Assembly (NCBI RefSeq): GCF_016406145.1
Contig: NZ_CP066306.1
Span: 4,588,001-4,652,000, forward strand
DNA from: Pseudomonas putida
Lineage (GTDB): Bacteria; Pseudomonadota; Gammaproteobacteria; Pseudomonadales; Pseudomonadaceae
DNA length: 64,000 nucleotides
Direction: 5' to 3'
Shown here: one piece after another, positions 10,001 to 18,232 of the stretch
Numbering within the stretch: position 1 is the first letter of the stretch
Layout of the letters: each line of letters starts with the position of its first letter
Translations under genes and position numbers: made by a program
Notes under the pieces: model-generated
What the model was told of the DNA's origin: nothing
Databases searched by the model: none
What the model saw: the letters and a program-made list of their open reading frames with translations, nothing else

Positions 10001-11543
10001 AGACAAACAGGAGGCCGCCAGCATTGCAGTGCCAGGCAGCCTGTACGGGCAACAGGGTATCCAGGTCCAGTTGGGCAGCGATGGCCACTACGAAGGCACG
10101 CACATCGATGGCGGTGAAGGCGATGTGCTGATCCACAGTGCCGGTACGCTGTCACTGACCCAGGCCACCGACCACAACCAACAGCGCGCACGCCAGCTCG
10201 ATGGCAACGCCTGGGCCAAGGTCGGCAACCGCCCGGGCAGCACTGGCGTCGACGCCCGAGGCTATCTCGACCATGCCCAGCAACAGGCTACGCAAACCAA
10301 TGCCCAGGTGGCGCAGATCGACGCCAAAGGTGAAGTGCGCCTGACCAGCGGGGGCGACATGCTGCTCGAAGGCACGCGTATTGGCAGCCGCGAGGCCAAG
10401 GTTGGCGATACGCTCCTGCAAAGCGATGGCCGCCTGCAGGTCAAAGCTGCGAGCAATACCCGGCAGGACACTGGCGGGAACCAGGGTGGCGGCCTGGAGC
10501 TGGCCGTGAAGACCGGCACCACCCAAGGTGGCGCCATCGGGGGCCATTTCAACCATGGCAAGAAGAACGAGGATGCCCGCCAGGCCATCGATGCGCAGTT
10601 CCAAAGCGCGGGCAAATTGACCCTCGACAGCGGCACCCGCGAGGATATCGCCGTGCATCTGCAGGGCCTGCAGGCATCGGCCGAACACATCGGCATCAAT
10701 GCCGCCAAGGGCGGCGTGCTGATCGAAGCGTCATCCAATGTCGAGCGGCGCGACAACTTGGGCATTACCGCCGGCGCCGGCTTCAACACATCCAAGGGCG
10801 GCACCGACACCCTGGGGCTGCACGGCCGTGCCCAGGTCAATCTCGACAAGCGCGACAACCTCATCTGGAACGCCGGCAACCTGCGCGCCGAAGGTATCGA
10901 CCTGAAAAGCCGCGGCGACACCCGCATCGAAGGCGTGAGCCTGGAGGCCGGGCACATCAACGGCGCAATCGACGGCGATCTGCACATCACCAGCCGCAAG
11001 GACACCGTCGATACCCTGACCGTAAAAGGTGATGCACGGCTGAGCAAAGAGAAAAACCCGCAAGGCTATGTGAACGCTGCCACGGCCGTCGCGGGGCCGC
11101 TGGGAAGCAAGGTCAGCGAAAAAGCAGGTTCCGCCCTGGCCAAGGCCGACCCGGGCGTTTCGCCAACCTTCAGCCTCGATGTGTCGCATGTTCAGCGTGA
11201 TGGCGTAGCCCGGCAGACGACGCTCAAGGGCAGCGATGGGGTAGACCTGACGGTTGGCGGTGACGCTCACCTGACGGGCGCCCGCCTGCAATCGGCCAAG
11301 GGTGAGGTAAAACTCACCGCCAACGCGGTGACCAAGGAAACGCTGAGCGGTAATGATTACCGCCGGGATGTGTCGATCGATGCGTCGAATTCGCCGGTAG
11401 ACCTGGGTACCGCCATCGCCCAGATCAGCAAAGGCAAAGGTGCCGCAGACGGCGAGAATGCACTGGACCTTGGCTTACTACGCACCAGTGGGCATAGCCG
11501 AAGTGAGCAGTGGGCATCGGGGGTTGAAGGGAAAGTCAACTGA
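7017..11543 (+). CDS. TpsA exoprotein, filamentous hemagglutinin family
   Basis: 1508 residues. An N-terminal signal peptide ends near ASTSALA (residue 31), followed by the TPS secretion domain: PVIDIVAPNASGLSHNQFLDYNV, NPNGITLNGGSFINT and similar blocks up to about residue 270. The remainder is a long beta-helix with repeated hemagglutinin units (GDLTLNSAANLDISAG, GKLNVAAEQLSIKGSTV and so on). It is exported by the TpsB encoded just upstream. There is no VENN or similar pretoxin motif, no recognisable C-terminal nuclease or other toxin domain and no immunity-sized gene after it, unlike CdiA contact-dependent inhibition proteins. I infer a surface adhesin or biofilm factor. It is short for the FHA family, so loss of a longer C-terminal end is possible. 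Confidence 0.93.
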   Translation: MQTLSQIPAIRPDTLRWAIFLALLASTSALAEHGLEAATGPGGTPLINNKHGVPVIDIVAPNASGLSHNQFLDYNVARPGVVLNNALQAGQSQLAGALAANPQFQGHAASTILNEVISRNASLIEGPQEIFGRPADYILANPNGITLNGGSFINTTRAGFLVGTPELQDEQLKHLNTLNASGTLQVLTGGQHNAEGALDLIAPKLDSKGVLSASGDLTVAVGRNRMRHDDGQVIEHLPGTPSSIDANLFGAMRAGRIRVVSTAEGAGVRVGPVQIKADQGITLQSAGALQVSGHADLPGELITDHGALQLTAADDLRLGAVDGKAERIEIKAGKKLTLDAESRQNIAREQESWNKKFLFVTRETYQRERTATDLNLRGTQLQASDSVLLQSGADMHLLAANVDAGGDLTLNSAANLDISAGTNSQRIEEQVRHRKDLWRGDSDTNQYKESAQGSTLNAARMTVKANDRLTVQGSKLHSRAGLDINARNVEIGTTALQEQGTRRNYRGDLVSGTFFGDRKGNETQGQRVAGSAVTADGKLNVAAEQLSIKGSTVHGAQDAVLYSEKGALAIEADHGNTIATERDSSSKLFGLFGNDREGTQRKQQVLSSDVSSASNLRLASAEELRIQGSKVTAGGHLQVEAKGDLLIGSTQSSDESETRSQQRGFTASAKQTQEAEDGKPESRQYAAGVAYEVVTSTGQQRETSQVASELKGATVGLNSGAQLQVNGSSVQASAGDLDVQGKQVSLGDTRNERVSSSSSTHSGGGLTVTGGMDRLGSLFEGHHNNEVITERDSKTQRTGLQASGDLKISADELITEAARVNAGNTLQVTAKRIENRAVQDTHEREVQRNDWSGSIGASLEYRDVTRPIERLVQGEEAARFQQASPEDALVAPSVGGDMTLDHLKRLENQRRGFAQVSELAGGLVKVKADTLDDQGTAWRANAGALQVNAQQHHLRAAENTREDSLQRLAYGGDLRVDTSSGSDLNVRASGKGGSQDKQEAASIAVPGSLYGQQGIQVQLGSDGHYEGTHIDGGEGDVLIHSAGTLSLTQATDHNQQRARQLDGNAWAKVGNRPGSTGVDARGYLDHAQQQATQTNAQVAQIDAKGEVRLTSGGDMLLEGTRIGSREAKVGDTLLQSDGRLQVKAASNTRQDTGGNQGGGLELAVKTGTTQGGAIGGHFNHGKKNEDARQAIDAQFQSAGKLTLDSGTREDIAVHLQGLQASAEHIGINAAKGGVLIEASSNVERRDNLGITAGAGFNTSKGGTDTLGLHGRAQVNLDKRDNLIWNAGNLRAEGIDLKSRGDTRIEGVSLEAGHINGAIDGDLHITSRKDTVDTLTVKGDARLSKEKNPQGYVNAATAVAGPLGSKVSEKAGSALAKADPGVSPTFSLDVSHVQRDGVARQTTLKGSDGVDLTVGGDAHLTGARLQSAKGEVKLTANAVTKETLSGNDYRRDVSIDASNSPVDLGTAIAQISKGKGAADGENALDLGLLRTSGHSRSEQWASGVEGKVN

Positions 11544-11549
11544 TCCAGA

Positions 11550-11581
11550 GGCCCTGTCGTCGGCAAACCGGCGATAGGGCC
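11550..11581 (+). terminator. Hairpin after tpsA
   Basis: GGCCCT and AGGGCC arms enclose a second small stem (TCGG...CCGG), 7 bp after the tpsA stop. There is no long T run afterwards, so it may be a factor-assisted or bidirectional terminator between tpsA and the converging gspN. Confidence 0.5.
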
Positions 11582-11604
11582 ATGAACCGCACGTTAACCG
11601 CTGC

Positions 11605-12264
11605 TTACCAACGCCACTCCCGCTGCCCCGTCAGCGCCTGCGGCCCCACCAGCCGAGCAGCGCGCAGCAGCGGTGTAAGCGCAGCGTCCGGCTGCATTTC
11701 GGCCGCCACCACTGCGTGGCGCCCCAGAAGGTCTGCATTCAGCGCCAAACGATGCTCACGCTGTTGTATCAGCTGCCCATGCAGGCGCAAGCCTGTGCGG
11801 CAATCCATTTCTACCCAGCCCTGCCCCAACCCCAGCGACCAAGGTTCGCTCAAGGCGAGGTCGGTGACCGTGATGCGCCCTTCGCTGGTACGGCACTGAC
11901 GCCCCGCTCCTTGCAGGCGCAGCGTGCCCTGCCACTGCCCGGCCAGCCGATAGGCCGTTTGCACACTCGCCTGGTGATCCTGTGCGGTAACGTCCAACTG
12001 CCAGCGCCAAGGCCAGCCTTCAGCGTGCAACTGCCAGCCCTGGCCCTGAAACCCCAGCTGTGCGTTGGCCTGCAAGCGCCAAGGCTGCAAGGCCCAGCGC
12101 ACGGGCCCGACAGGCCCGAACTGCTGCGCCTGCCCCTGCCACAGGCTGCCGCTGACCGCATGCATCGGCAGGCCCAAGCCCAGTGCAACCCAGGACGCCG
12201 GCAACTGCACCAGCAAAGTCAGGCTGAACACCAGCCCGGCCCACAGCAGCCCACGGCGGCTCAT
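11605..12264 (-). CDS. gspN: Type II secretion system protein N
   Basis: 219 residues from the ATG at 12264, which overlaps the gspM stop in an ATGA arrangement. One N-terminal transmembrane helix (LLWAGLVFSLTLLVQLPASWVALGL) is followed by a periplasmic domain with Trp/Gln-rich beta strands (SGSLWQGQAQQFGPVGPVRWALQP), the pattern of GspN. GspN is an accessory inner-membrane protein found in only some type II systems and is the last gene of this operon. Identification rests on position, topology and the SGSLWQG motif. Confidence 0.8.
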   Translation of the reverse strand: MSRRGLLWAGLVFSLTLLVQLPASWVALGLGLPMHAVSGSLWQGQAQQFGPVGPVRWALQPWRLQANAQLGFQGQGWQLHAEGWPWRWQLDVTAQDHQASVQTAYRLAGQWQGTLRLQGAGRQCRTSEGRITVTDLALSEPWSLGLGQGWVEMDCRTGLRLHGQLIQQREHRLALNADLLGRHAVVAAEMQPDAALTPLLRAARLVGPQALTGQREWRW

Positions 12265-12647
12265 GGCTGCACCACCAGGTCGAAACGCAGGCCCTTGGCA
12301 TCCTGCTCCAGGGCCCACTGCAGCGGTTGTGCACCCTCTGCGCGCAAGGCCTGCAGCCAACGCTGCAAAACCTGCTCATCGGCCACCTGGCCGCGCAGTT
12401 GCCACACCTTGCCTTGCGCCTCGACCTCGGCAACTTCGATCCGCCGCGCCTGGGCAGACTGACGCAGCCGCTCCAGGTTCACGCCTGGCCCACTGTGGAA
12501 GGCGGCGGCCTGCACTGCCAGCCCATGCCACTGGCTGAGCTCACGCCATTGCGACACGCCTTGGCGCAGTGCCAGAAACGCCAGCAGAAAGCCGACCAGG
12601 CACCATGCGAGCAACAATCGATGACGCTGAAACCACTCTCGGGTCAT
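12261..12647 (-). CDS. gspM: Type II secretion system protein M
   Basis: 128 residues: short cytoplasmic tail, one transmembrane helix (LLLAWCLVGFLLAFLALRQ, about residues 9-28), then a ferredoxin-like periplasmic domain. In the assembly platform GspM binds GspL. Start and stop overlap both neighbours by 4 bp, indicating tight translational coupling. Sequence conservation in this family is low, so the call leans on gene order and topology. Confidence 0.83.
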   Translation of the reverse strand: MTREWFQRHRLLLAWCLVGFLLAFLALRQGVSQWRELSQWHGLAVQAAAFHSGPGVNLERLRQSAQARRIEVAEVEAQGKVWQLRGQVADEQVLQRWLQALRAEGAQPLQWALEQDAKGLRFDLVVQP

Positions 12648-13732
12648 GTTGGCGCTCCCAGATCGAAAACCACGTGTGCCGATGGCGCAGCACTCAGTAC
12701 CTGCACCGCCGCTCCGGCGGCGTTTGCCATTTCGTGCCAGGGTGGCTCGCCCCCCTCGCCCTGCAGGCGCAGGTGCCAGCGCTGGCCGTCGAAGCGCACT
12801 GCTTGCAGGCGCCAGCCTGGGTGCTCATGCAGCCAGACCTGCAGGCGTGCCTGCAGGTCTTGAAGCTGGCGTTGCCGCAGTTGCTGTTGCAGTTCGCTTT
12901 CGCGCAGGCGCTTGAGAGCCTGCGCCGCTTGCCGAGGGCTGGCCTGGGTGCCGGTCACGGCCAGCACCTGCGTGCGCCAGGTTTGCACCTGCCGCCATTG
13001 CTGGCCCGCCCATAGCCCGCACCACACCACGGCCAGCACCAAACAGACGACAACCAGCCGGCGCGGCAGGGCCGGCACATGGGGCGCAGAGCGGGCCTGA
13101 CGGGTTCGCTCGAACAGGCTTGGCAGCGTGTCGAGCGGCGCCAGCGTACCCGGCCAGCGCCCGACCTGGGTGGTTTTGCGCAGGCTACCCCAGGGCTGTT
13201 GCGGTACCTCACCCAGCGCTTCAGGCCAGGCCAGCCAATGGGTATGCCCCTCTTCGCTGCGCCCTAGGTACAGGCACAAGCCAGGCGCACGTTGCCACTG
13301 CCAGCCCGTCCCGGGCTCAGGCGTGGGCAACAATTGGAACTCGGCCCAGCAGCGCTCGATCTGCAGCCCCCATGCGCTGCACTGCCCACGCCATTCGTCC
13401 AGCGCCTGGCGCGCTACCGCCAACAGGCGCAACTGCCCTGCCTGGCGAACGAGGCAAGCGCACTGCACCTGTTCAGCGTTCTGCAGCAAGTGGTCTTCCA
13501 GCAGGAGGGGCCACTCGTCACGCTTGAGACCTGGCGGAGCAGCCAGCTCAAACTGGCTGCACCGCTCGCCCGGAATGATCAGCGCTACCTGTGCATTCAG
13601 GTTCGCCGGAGGCTCGCCCTGGCCTTCCCGTTGGGCCACACCATCTGCGATCAGCAGCCAGTCCCAGACCACGCCCGGGCGCAGCAGCAACCAAGGTCGC
13701 GCCGGCGCACGTCGCCACCATTCAAGCTTCAT
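12644..13732 (-). CDS. gspL: Type II secretion system protein L
   Basis: 362 residues. The ATG at 13732 is chosen because it overlaps the gspJ stop (ATGA); a longer reading of four residues is also possible. The N-terminal actin-like cytoplasmic domain (about 1-230) should bind the N-domain of the GspE ATPase. It is followed by one transmembrane helix near LVVVCLVLAVVWCGLWAGQQW and a periplasmic part with a Gln/Arg-rich coiled coil that pairs with GspM. Length is a little below the ~380-400 usual for GspL. Confidence 0.87.
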   Translation of the reverse strand: MKLEWWRRAPARPWLLLRPGVVWDWLLIADGVAQREGQGEPPANLNAQVALIIPGERCSQFELAAPPGLKRDEWPLLLEDHLLQNAEQVQCACLVRQAGQLRLLAVARQALDEWRGQCSAWGLQIERCWAEFQLLPTPEPGTGWQWQRAPGLCLYLGRSEEGHTHWLAWPEALGEVPQQPWGSLRKTTQVGRWPGTLAPLDTLPSLFERTRQARSAPHVPALPRRLVVVCLVLAVVWCGLWAGQQWRQVQTWRTQVLAVTGTQASPRQAAQALKRLRESELQQQLRQRQLQDLQARLQVWLHEHPGWRLQAVRFDGQRWHLRLQGEGGEPPWHEMANAAGAAVQVLSAAPSAHVVFDLGAPT

Positions 13733-14319
13733 GAACGCCCCCAAGGGAGCGTGAAGGTGCAGACATAGGGGGCTCCATTACGCTGCAGTTGCACGCGCAC
13801 ACCACGGCCGGGGTGCGCAGGTTGGTCGGAAGGCCAGGGCAGCCATCGGCCTCCCTGGTGATAAAGAACATTCAGCGCACTGACCTGCTCCAGCTGCTCG
13901 CGCATGACCCAACGGGGTTCGCTGGCGGCGTACAGGTCTGCCGAGGTTTCCAACGTCAGGCGTTGTTCGCGCGCGTCGAAACGCAGGCGCTGGCGCTGCA
14001 GCCGTGAGCCACCCTCGGCCTCTGGCACAGCCGTGGCTGCCACCCACAGCAACTGCTGGCGATCGGGCTGCCAGTCGAGCCAGCGGCTCGCCAGTGGCAG
14101 GCGTTGCTCATACACCCGGCGCAATACCGGGCTGTCGAAACGCCGCTCCAAGGCCAGGCAGAACTCCAGCACACTGTTCTCCTGGCGGGTCACCTGCAGC
14201 CGCTCGCGGACCTTGAGCCAGCCATTGACCAGCGCCGCGAGCATGACCCCAAGCAGCGCGGTCAAGGCCATGGCCACCATCAGTTCGATCAGGGTCAAGC
14301 CAGCCTGGCGCCGCTTCAT
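13729..14319 (-). CDS. gspJ: Type II secretion system minor pseudopilin J
   Basis: 196 residues from ATG 14319. A type IV prepilin leader (KRRQAG|LTLIELMVAMALTALLG) carries the conserved Gly at the cleavage site and Glu at mature position 5. It is the largest minor pseudopilin and forms the tip complex with GspI and GspK. The start overlaps the gspI stop by 4 bp. The frame also reads open upstream through gspI and gspH, which is an artefact of high GC content. Confidence 0.9.
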   Translation of the reverse strand: MKRRQAGLTLIELMVAMALTALLGVMLAALVNGWLKVRERLQVTRQENSVLEFCLALERRFDSPVLRRVYEQRLPLASRWLDWQPDRQQLLWVAATAVPEAEGGSRLQRQRLRFDAREQRLTLETSADLYAASEPRWVMREQLEQVSALNVLYHQGGRWLPWPSDQPAHPGRGVRVQLQRNGAPYVCTFTLPWGRS

Positions 14320-14684
14320 GGACGCTCCAGAAAAACCGTGTACTGGCCCAACGGCAGGCGCTGATCGCGGTCGGCATACAGTTGCATCTCGCCGCGACGC
14401 AGGTCGCGCACTCCGGTACGGCGCAGCTGCATCTGCCAGTGGCACGCCTGCCCGCCCTGGTTCAGCACCCCACTGGGCTGGTTGCTTGCCGGCCAGTACC
14501 GTTCCACGGCGAAGCGTGCCTGCAACTCGCGAGCGCACAGCACGCCAAGCCGATGCTGTTGCACGCTGTCCTGCACTGCCAGGCGCTGGCGCAGCACCTG
14601 GCTGGTGATCACTGCCAGCACAGCAGCAATCGCCAGGGCCACGGTCACCTCCAGCAGGGTGAAGCCCTGTTGCTTGCGCTTCAT
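14316..14684 (-). CDS. gspI: Type II secretion system minor pseudopilin I
   Basis: 122 residues with the prepilin leader KRKQQG|FTLLEVTVALAIAAV, cleaved before Phe and with Glu5. It is the nucleating subunit of the pseudopilus tip complex (GspI-J-K). It overlaps gspH and gspJ by 4 bp each. Its partner gspK is not in its usual place after gspJ but lies about 10 kb away at 24646-25611. Confidence 0.9.
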   Translation of the reverse strand: MKRKQQGFTLLEVTVALAIAAVLAVITSQVLRQRLAVQDSVQQHRLGVLCARELQARFAVERYWPASNQPSGVLNQGGQACHWQMQLRRTGVRDLRRGEMQLYADRDQRLPLGQYTVFLERP

Positions 14685-15118
14685 GGTGACACCCCCACAC
14701 GAAGCTGGCCGTCACGCCCCCACGCCCAGCGCTGGCTGCCACCTGCCCAGTGCCAGCGCACCGAACCCGGTTGCGCCCACCCTTGCGGCGTGAACTGCAG
14801 ATGCGGCTGCAGGCTGGCGGGCCAGTCGGGGCGCAGCCCTTTGGGCCAATCCCCAAAGCTGACCGGTTCGGCAACCCAGCCCTCGCGCTCACGCCGCACG
14901 AACTCCGGGCGCTGGCCGGTCCAGCGCAGCCCGCGCAATTGCCCGGCATGCCGGGCCAGTGCCGCCTGGGTGTGGACGTGCGCCGCCAGCCGCTGCAACG
15001 CCTGATCGACGCTGGCCTTGCCGCTGTCCAGCCAAGCCACAGCAAGCCCGGTCATAAGGCCGGCGATGGCCAGCACCACCAGCAATTCGAGCAGGCTGAA
15101 ACCGCGCTGCAGGCGCAT
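14681..15118 (-). CDS. gspH: Type II secretion system minor pseudopilin H
   Basis: 145 residues beginning MRLQRG|FSLLELLVVLAIAGL, the N-methylation/cleavage signature of pseudopilins with Glu5. GspH links the tip complex to the GspG shaft. Separated from gspG by 3 bp and overlapping gspI by 4 bp. Confidence 0.9.
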   Translation of the reverse strand: MRLQRGFSLLELLVVLAIAGLMTGLAVAWLDSGKASVDQALQRLAAHVHTQAALARHAGQLRGLRWTGQRPEFVRREREGWVAEPVSFGDWPKGLRPDWPASLQPHLQFTPQGWAQPGSVRWHWAGGSQRWAWGRDGQLRVGVSP

Positions 15119-15121
15119 CGC

Positions 15122-15556
15122 TCACAGCGCCCAGTTACCCAGGTCGGCGTCCTGGCCTTCGCCGCCCGGCACACCATCGGCACCCAACGAATACACATCG
15201 ACCCGGCCATGCTCGCCAGGCATGCGGTACTGGTAAGGGGTGCCCCACGGGTCCTCCGGCAGGCGGCGTACATAACCATCGCTGCGCCAGGCACGCGGCA
15301 GCGGCTCCTGGGCCGGTTTTTTCACCAGCGCAGCCAGGCCTTGCTCATTACTGGGAAAGCGCAGGTTGTCCAGCCGGTACATGTCCAGTGCCTGCTCGAG
15401 CGTGCTCAGGTCGGCCATGACCTTCTGCCGCATGGCCTTGTCCTGGTTGCCGAGCACGCTGGGCGCGACCACGGCAATCAGCAGGCCGATGATGAAAATC
15501 ACCACCATGATTTCCATCAGGGTGAAGCCGTGTTGGCGCTTGCGTCGATGCTGCAT
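15122..15556 (-). CDS. gspG: Type II secretion system major pseudopilin G
   Basis: 144 residues from the ATG at 15556, which has an ideal AAGGAG ribosome-binding site 7 bp upstream; the in-frame ATG six codons earlier lacks one. The leader RKRQHG|FTLMEIMVVIFIIGLL and the C-terminal block LRFPSNEQGLAALV...YVRRLPEDPWGTPYQY...DVYSLGADGVPGGEGQDADLGNW are diagnostic for GspG, including the calcium-binding loop acidic residues. It forms the periplasmic pseudopilus that acts as a piston or screw. Confidence 0.95.
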   Translation of the reverse strand: MQHRRKRQHGFTLMEIMVVIFIIGLLIAVVAPSVLGNQDKAMRQKVMADLSTLEQALDMYRLDNLRFPSNEQGLAALVKKPAQEPLPRAWRSDGYVRRLPEDPWGTPYQYRMPGEHGRVDVYSLGADGVPGGEGQDADLGNWAL

Positions 15557-15574
15557 GGGGTTGCTCCTTGTCAT

Positions 15575-16777
15575 CTACAGTTGCAGGCCCTGGTTGAGTT
15601 GCATGATCGGCAGCAGCACCGCCAGCACGATGAACAGCACTACGGCGCCCATCACCAGGATCATCAGGGGTTCGAAAAGCGCCATGGCCGTATCCACCTG
15701 GCGCGCAAAGCCACGCTCCTGGTCGTCGGCCACGCGCTCGAGCATGTCGGCCAGGGTGCCGCTGGCCTCGCCACTGCCGACCATGTTCACCAGCAACGGC
15801 GGGAACTGCTGGCAACCATCCAGCGCCCTGTGCAGGCTGGTGCCGCCCTGCACCTGCTGGCGCACCTGCTCCATGGCCAGGCGAATGCGCCGGTTGCCGA
15901 CGGTTTCAGTGGCCACCTGCAAGGCTTCGAGCAAGGCAACACCGCTGCTGGTGAGGATCGCCAGGCTGCGCGCCAGGCGGGCACTCTCCAGCACCTGCAA
16001 CAGGCCCCCCACGCGCGGCAGGCGCAACAGCAGGTCGTCGCGGCGCAGGCACCAGTGCGGCTTGCGCAGCAACCAGCTGGCCAGCAGCGACGTCAGGATC
16101 GCCAGCCCCAGCAACCAGGGACCGGCGTGCACCAAGCCTTGGCTCAGGCCGATAAGTAATGAGGTGATCAGCGGCAGGCTCTGCCCGGCATGGGCAAACT
16201 GTTCGGTGAGCTTGGGTACGACGAAGGTCATCAGGCCGATCACCACCGCCAGTGACACGCCCATCAGCACGCAGGGGTAGATCAGTGCCGTGCGCGCCTT
16301 GTGCTGCTGGCGCTGCACCTGTTCCAGGTGGTCTGCCAGCCGGGTAAGCACCTGGGCCAACCGCCCGGAGCGCTCACCGGCTTCGACCAGCGCGCAGTAC
16401 AGGCCGGTGAAAGGCGCGCCCTGGCGGGCCAGGCTGCGGGCCAGGCCCAGGCCCTCGGCGAGCGAGCCACGCAGAGCCACCAGCACCCCGTGCAGGGCTG
16501 GCTGGCGCAACTGGCGCTCAAGCGTCGCCAAGGCATCGACCAGCGGGATGCCCGCGCCGGTCAAAGTCGCCAGCTGGCGTGTCAGCTCACACAGCTGGGC
16601 ACGGCTCAAGCGTTGTCGGCGAGGCTGCCGGGCACCGCTTTCGAAGCGCTGCAACTGGCGAGGGAACAGCCCCTGCTCGCGCAGCAACTGACGTGCGTGG
16701 CGTTCGGTATCGGCTTGCAGGCTGGCTTTGTGGGTCTTGCCGGCCAGATCAACGGCCTGGTAGCGAAAGGTCGGCAT
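15575..16777 (-). CDS. gspF: Type II secretion system inner-membrane platform protein F
   Basis: 400 residues, the normal GspF length. Two homologous GspF domains (about 65-190 and 265-390), each cytoplasmic, are separated by transmembrane helices, with the pattern FTxLYCALVEAGERSGRL in the first repeat and FPPLLVNMVGSGEASGTL in the second. It is the polytopic core of the assembly platform and contacts the ATPase GspE encoded just upstream (gap of 3 bp). Confidence 0.95.
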   Translation of the reverse strand: MPTFRYQAVDLAGKTHKASLQADTERHARQLLREQGLFPRQLQRFESGARQPRRQRLSRAQLCELTRQLATLTGAGIPLVDALATLERQLRQPALHGVLVALRGSLAEGLGLARSLARQGAPFTGLYCALVEAGERSGRLAQVLTRLADHLEQVQRQQHKARTALIYPCVLMGVSLAVVIGLMTFVVPKLTEQFAHAGQSLPLITSLLIGLSQGLVHAGPWLLGLAILTSLLASWLLRKPHWCLRRDDLLLRLPRVGGLLQVLESARLARSLAILTSSGVALLEALQVATETVGNRRIRLAMEQVRQQVQGGTSLHRALDGCQQFPPLLVNMVGSGEASGTLADMLERVADDQERGFARQVDTAMALFEPLMILVMGAVVLFIVLAVLLPIMQLNQGLQL

Positions 16778-16780
16778 GGG

Positions 16781-18232
16781 TCAGCCCTGCACCACACGCA
16801 ATACTTCAGCCAGGCTGGTCTCGCCGCGGGCCAGGCAATCACTGGCCATCGCCACCAGGCTCTGGCGGCGCTCGGCCAGGTACTCCTGCATGGCCAGTTC
16901 ACTGGCGCCGTCATACAGCAGGCCGATCAGGCCGGCGTCGAGTTCGACGAATTCGTACAGGCCCAAACGACCGATATAGCCAGTGCCCTGGCACTGCTCG
17001 CAGCCCACCGCGTGGTAGCTGCTGCCCAGCGCCGCCAGCTCAGGCCACAGCGCCCGTTCGGCCGGCTGCAGTGGCTGCGCCACCGCGCAATGGCACAGCC
17101 GTCGCACCAGGCGCTGGGCCAGCACGCCACGCAGGCATGAGGCGATCAGGAACGGCTCGATGCCCATGTCGCGCAAGCGGGTGACCGCGCCCACTGCGCT
17201 GTTGGTGTGCAACGTCGACAGTACCAAGTGGCCGGTGAGGCTGGCCTGCACGGCGATCTGCGCAGTTTCCTGGTCGCGGATTTCGCCGAGCATGATCACG
17301 TCCGGGTCCTGGCGCAGGATGGCGCGCAAGCCAGTGGCAAAGGTCAGCCCGGCGCGCGGATTGATGGCCGTCTGGCCAATGCCGGCGATGGCGTATTCCA
17401 CCGGGTCCTCCACGGTGAGAATGTTGCGGCTGCCATCATTGAGGCTGTTGAGGCTGGCGTACAGGGTGGTGGTCTTGCCCGAGCCGGTCGGCCCGGTGGA
17501 CAGCACGATGCCGTTGGGCCTTGTCAGGCAGCTGCGCAGGCCGTGCAGCACTGCCGGGGGCATGCCCAGGTTGCCCAGTGCCAGCAAGCTGGCCTGCTTG
17601 TCGAGCACGCGCATCACCACGCGCTCGCCATGGATACCGGGCAAGGTCGAGACGCGCACGTCCACCTCACGCCCGGCGGCGCGCAAGGTGATGCGACCGT
17701 CCTGGGGCTGGCGCTTCTCGGCGATGTCCAGGCGCGCCATGACCTTGATCCGCGACACCAGCATGGCCGACAACGCGCGCGGCGGGCGCAACACCTCACG
17801 CAGGTGGCCGTCGACACGCAGGCGCACCACCAGGCTCTGCTCAAAGGTCTCGATATGAATGTCCGAAGCGCGCAGGCGCAGGGCCTGGCCGAACAGGCCG
17901 TTGATCAGGCGGATCACCGGGGCTTCATCATCGCTTTCGAGCAGGTCCTCGATGCGCGGCATTTCGCTCATCAGGCTGTCCAGATCAACCTGTTCGCCAA
18001 TGCCTTCGATCAGTGCTTCGGTGGCAGCATCCCCGGCCTGATACAACTGGCCGAGGCGTTCGTCGAACGCCGCAGCTTCCAGGTAGTGCAGTGCCACGGG
18101 CTGGCCATGCACACGCAGCAGTTCCTGCAGTTGGTTACTGTCGGCATCGCGGCGCAGCCACAACTGCCAGCCGGTATCCGCCGGGGCCATGGCCAGCCCG
18201 GCCTGACGCGCAAGGCGATAGGGCAGCATCAC
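16781..18232 (-). CDS. gspE: Type II secretion system ATPase E
   Basis: 483 residues. The N-terminal domain binds GspL. The ATPase core has Walker A GPTGSGKT (247-254), the Asp box and Walker B ([13 protein letters not shown], about 312-324) and the His box (STLHTNSA). The zinc tetracysteine motif is unusual: Cys380 and Cys382 are spaced CxC, where the family has CxxC, while the second pair CEQC (411-414) is normal. It powers pseudopilus assembly from the cytoplasm. The start overlaps the gspD stop by 4 bp. Confidence 0.95.
   Translation of the reverse strand: MMLPYRLARQAGLAMAPADTGWQLWLRRDADSNQLQELLRVHGQPVALHYLEAAAFDERLGQLYQAGDAATEALIEGIGEQVDLDSLMSEMPRIEDLLESDDEAPVIRLINGLFGQALRLRASDIHIETFEQSLVVRLRVDGHLREVLRPPRALSAMLVSRIKVMARLDIAEKRQPQDGRITLRAAGREVDVRVSTLPGIHGERVVMRVLDKQASLLALGNLGMPPAVLHGLRSCLTRPNGIVLSTGPTGSGKTTTLYASLNSLNDGSRNILTVEDPVEYAIAGIGQTAINPRAGLTFATGLRAILRQDPDVIMLGEIRDQETAQIAVQASLTGHLVLSTLHTNSAVGAVTRLRDMGIEPFLIASCLRGVLAQRLVRRLCHCAVAQPLQPAERALWPELAALGSSYHAVGCEQCQGTGYIGRLGLYEFVELDAGLIGLLYDGASELAMQEYLAERRQSLVAMASDCLARGETSLAEVLRVVQG

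Noticed and set aside
7017..11543. Contact-dependent inhibition system (CdiBA-I)
   Set aside because: No toxin end, no VENN motif and no immunity gene after TpsA; only the adhesin-type part is visible.
13729..15045. A single 438-residue fused gspH-gspI-gspJ frame
   Set aside because: The gspJ frame reads through upstream sequence by chance; each pseudopilin has its own start with a leader peptide and 4-bp overlaps.
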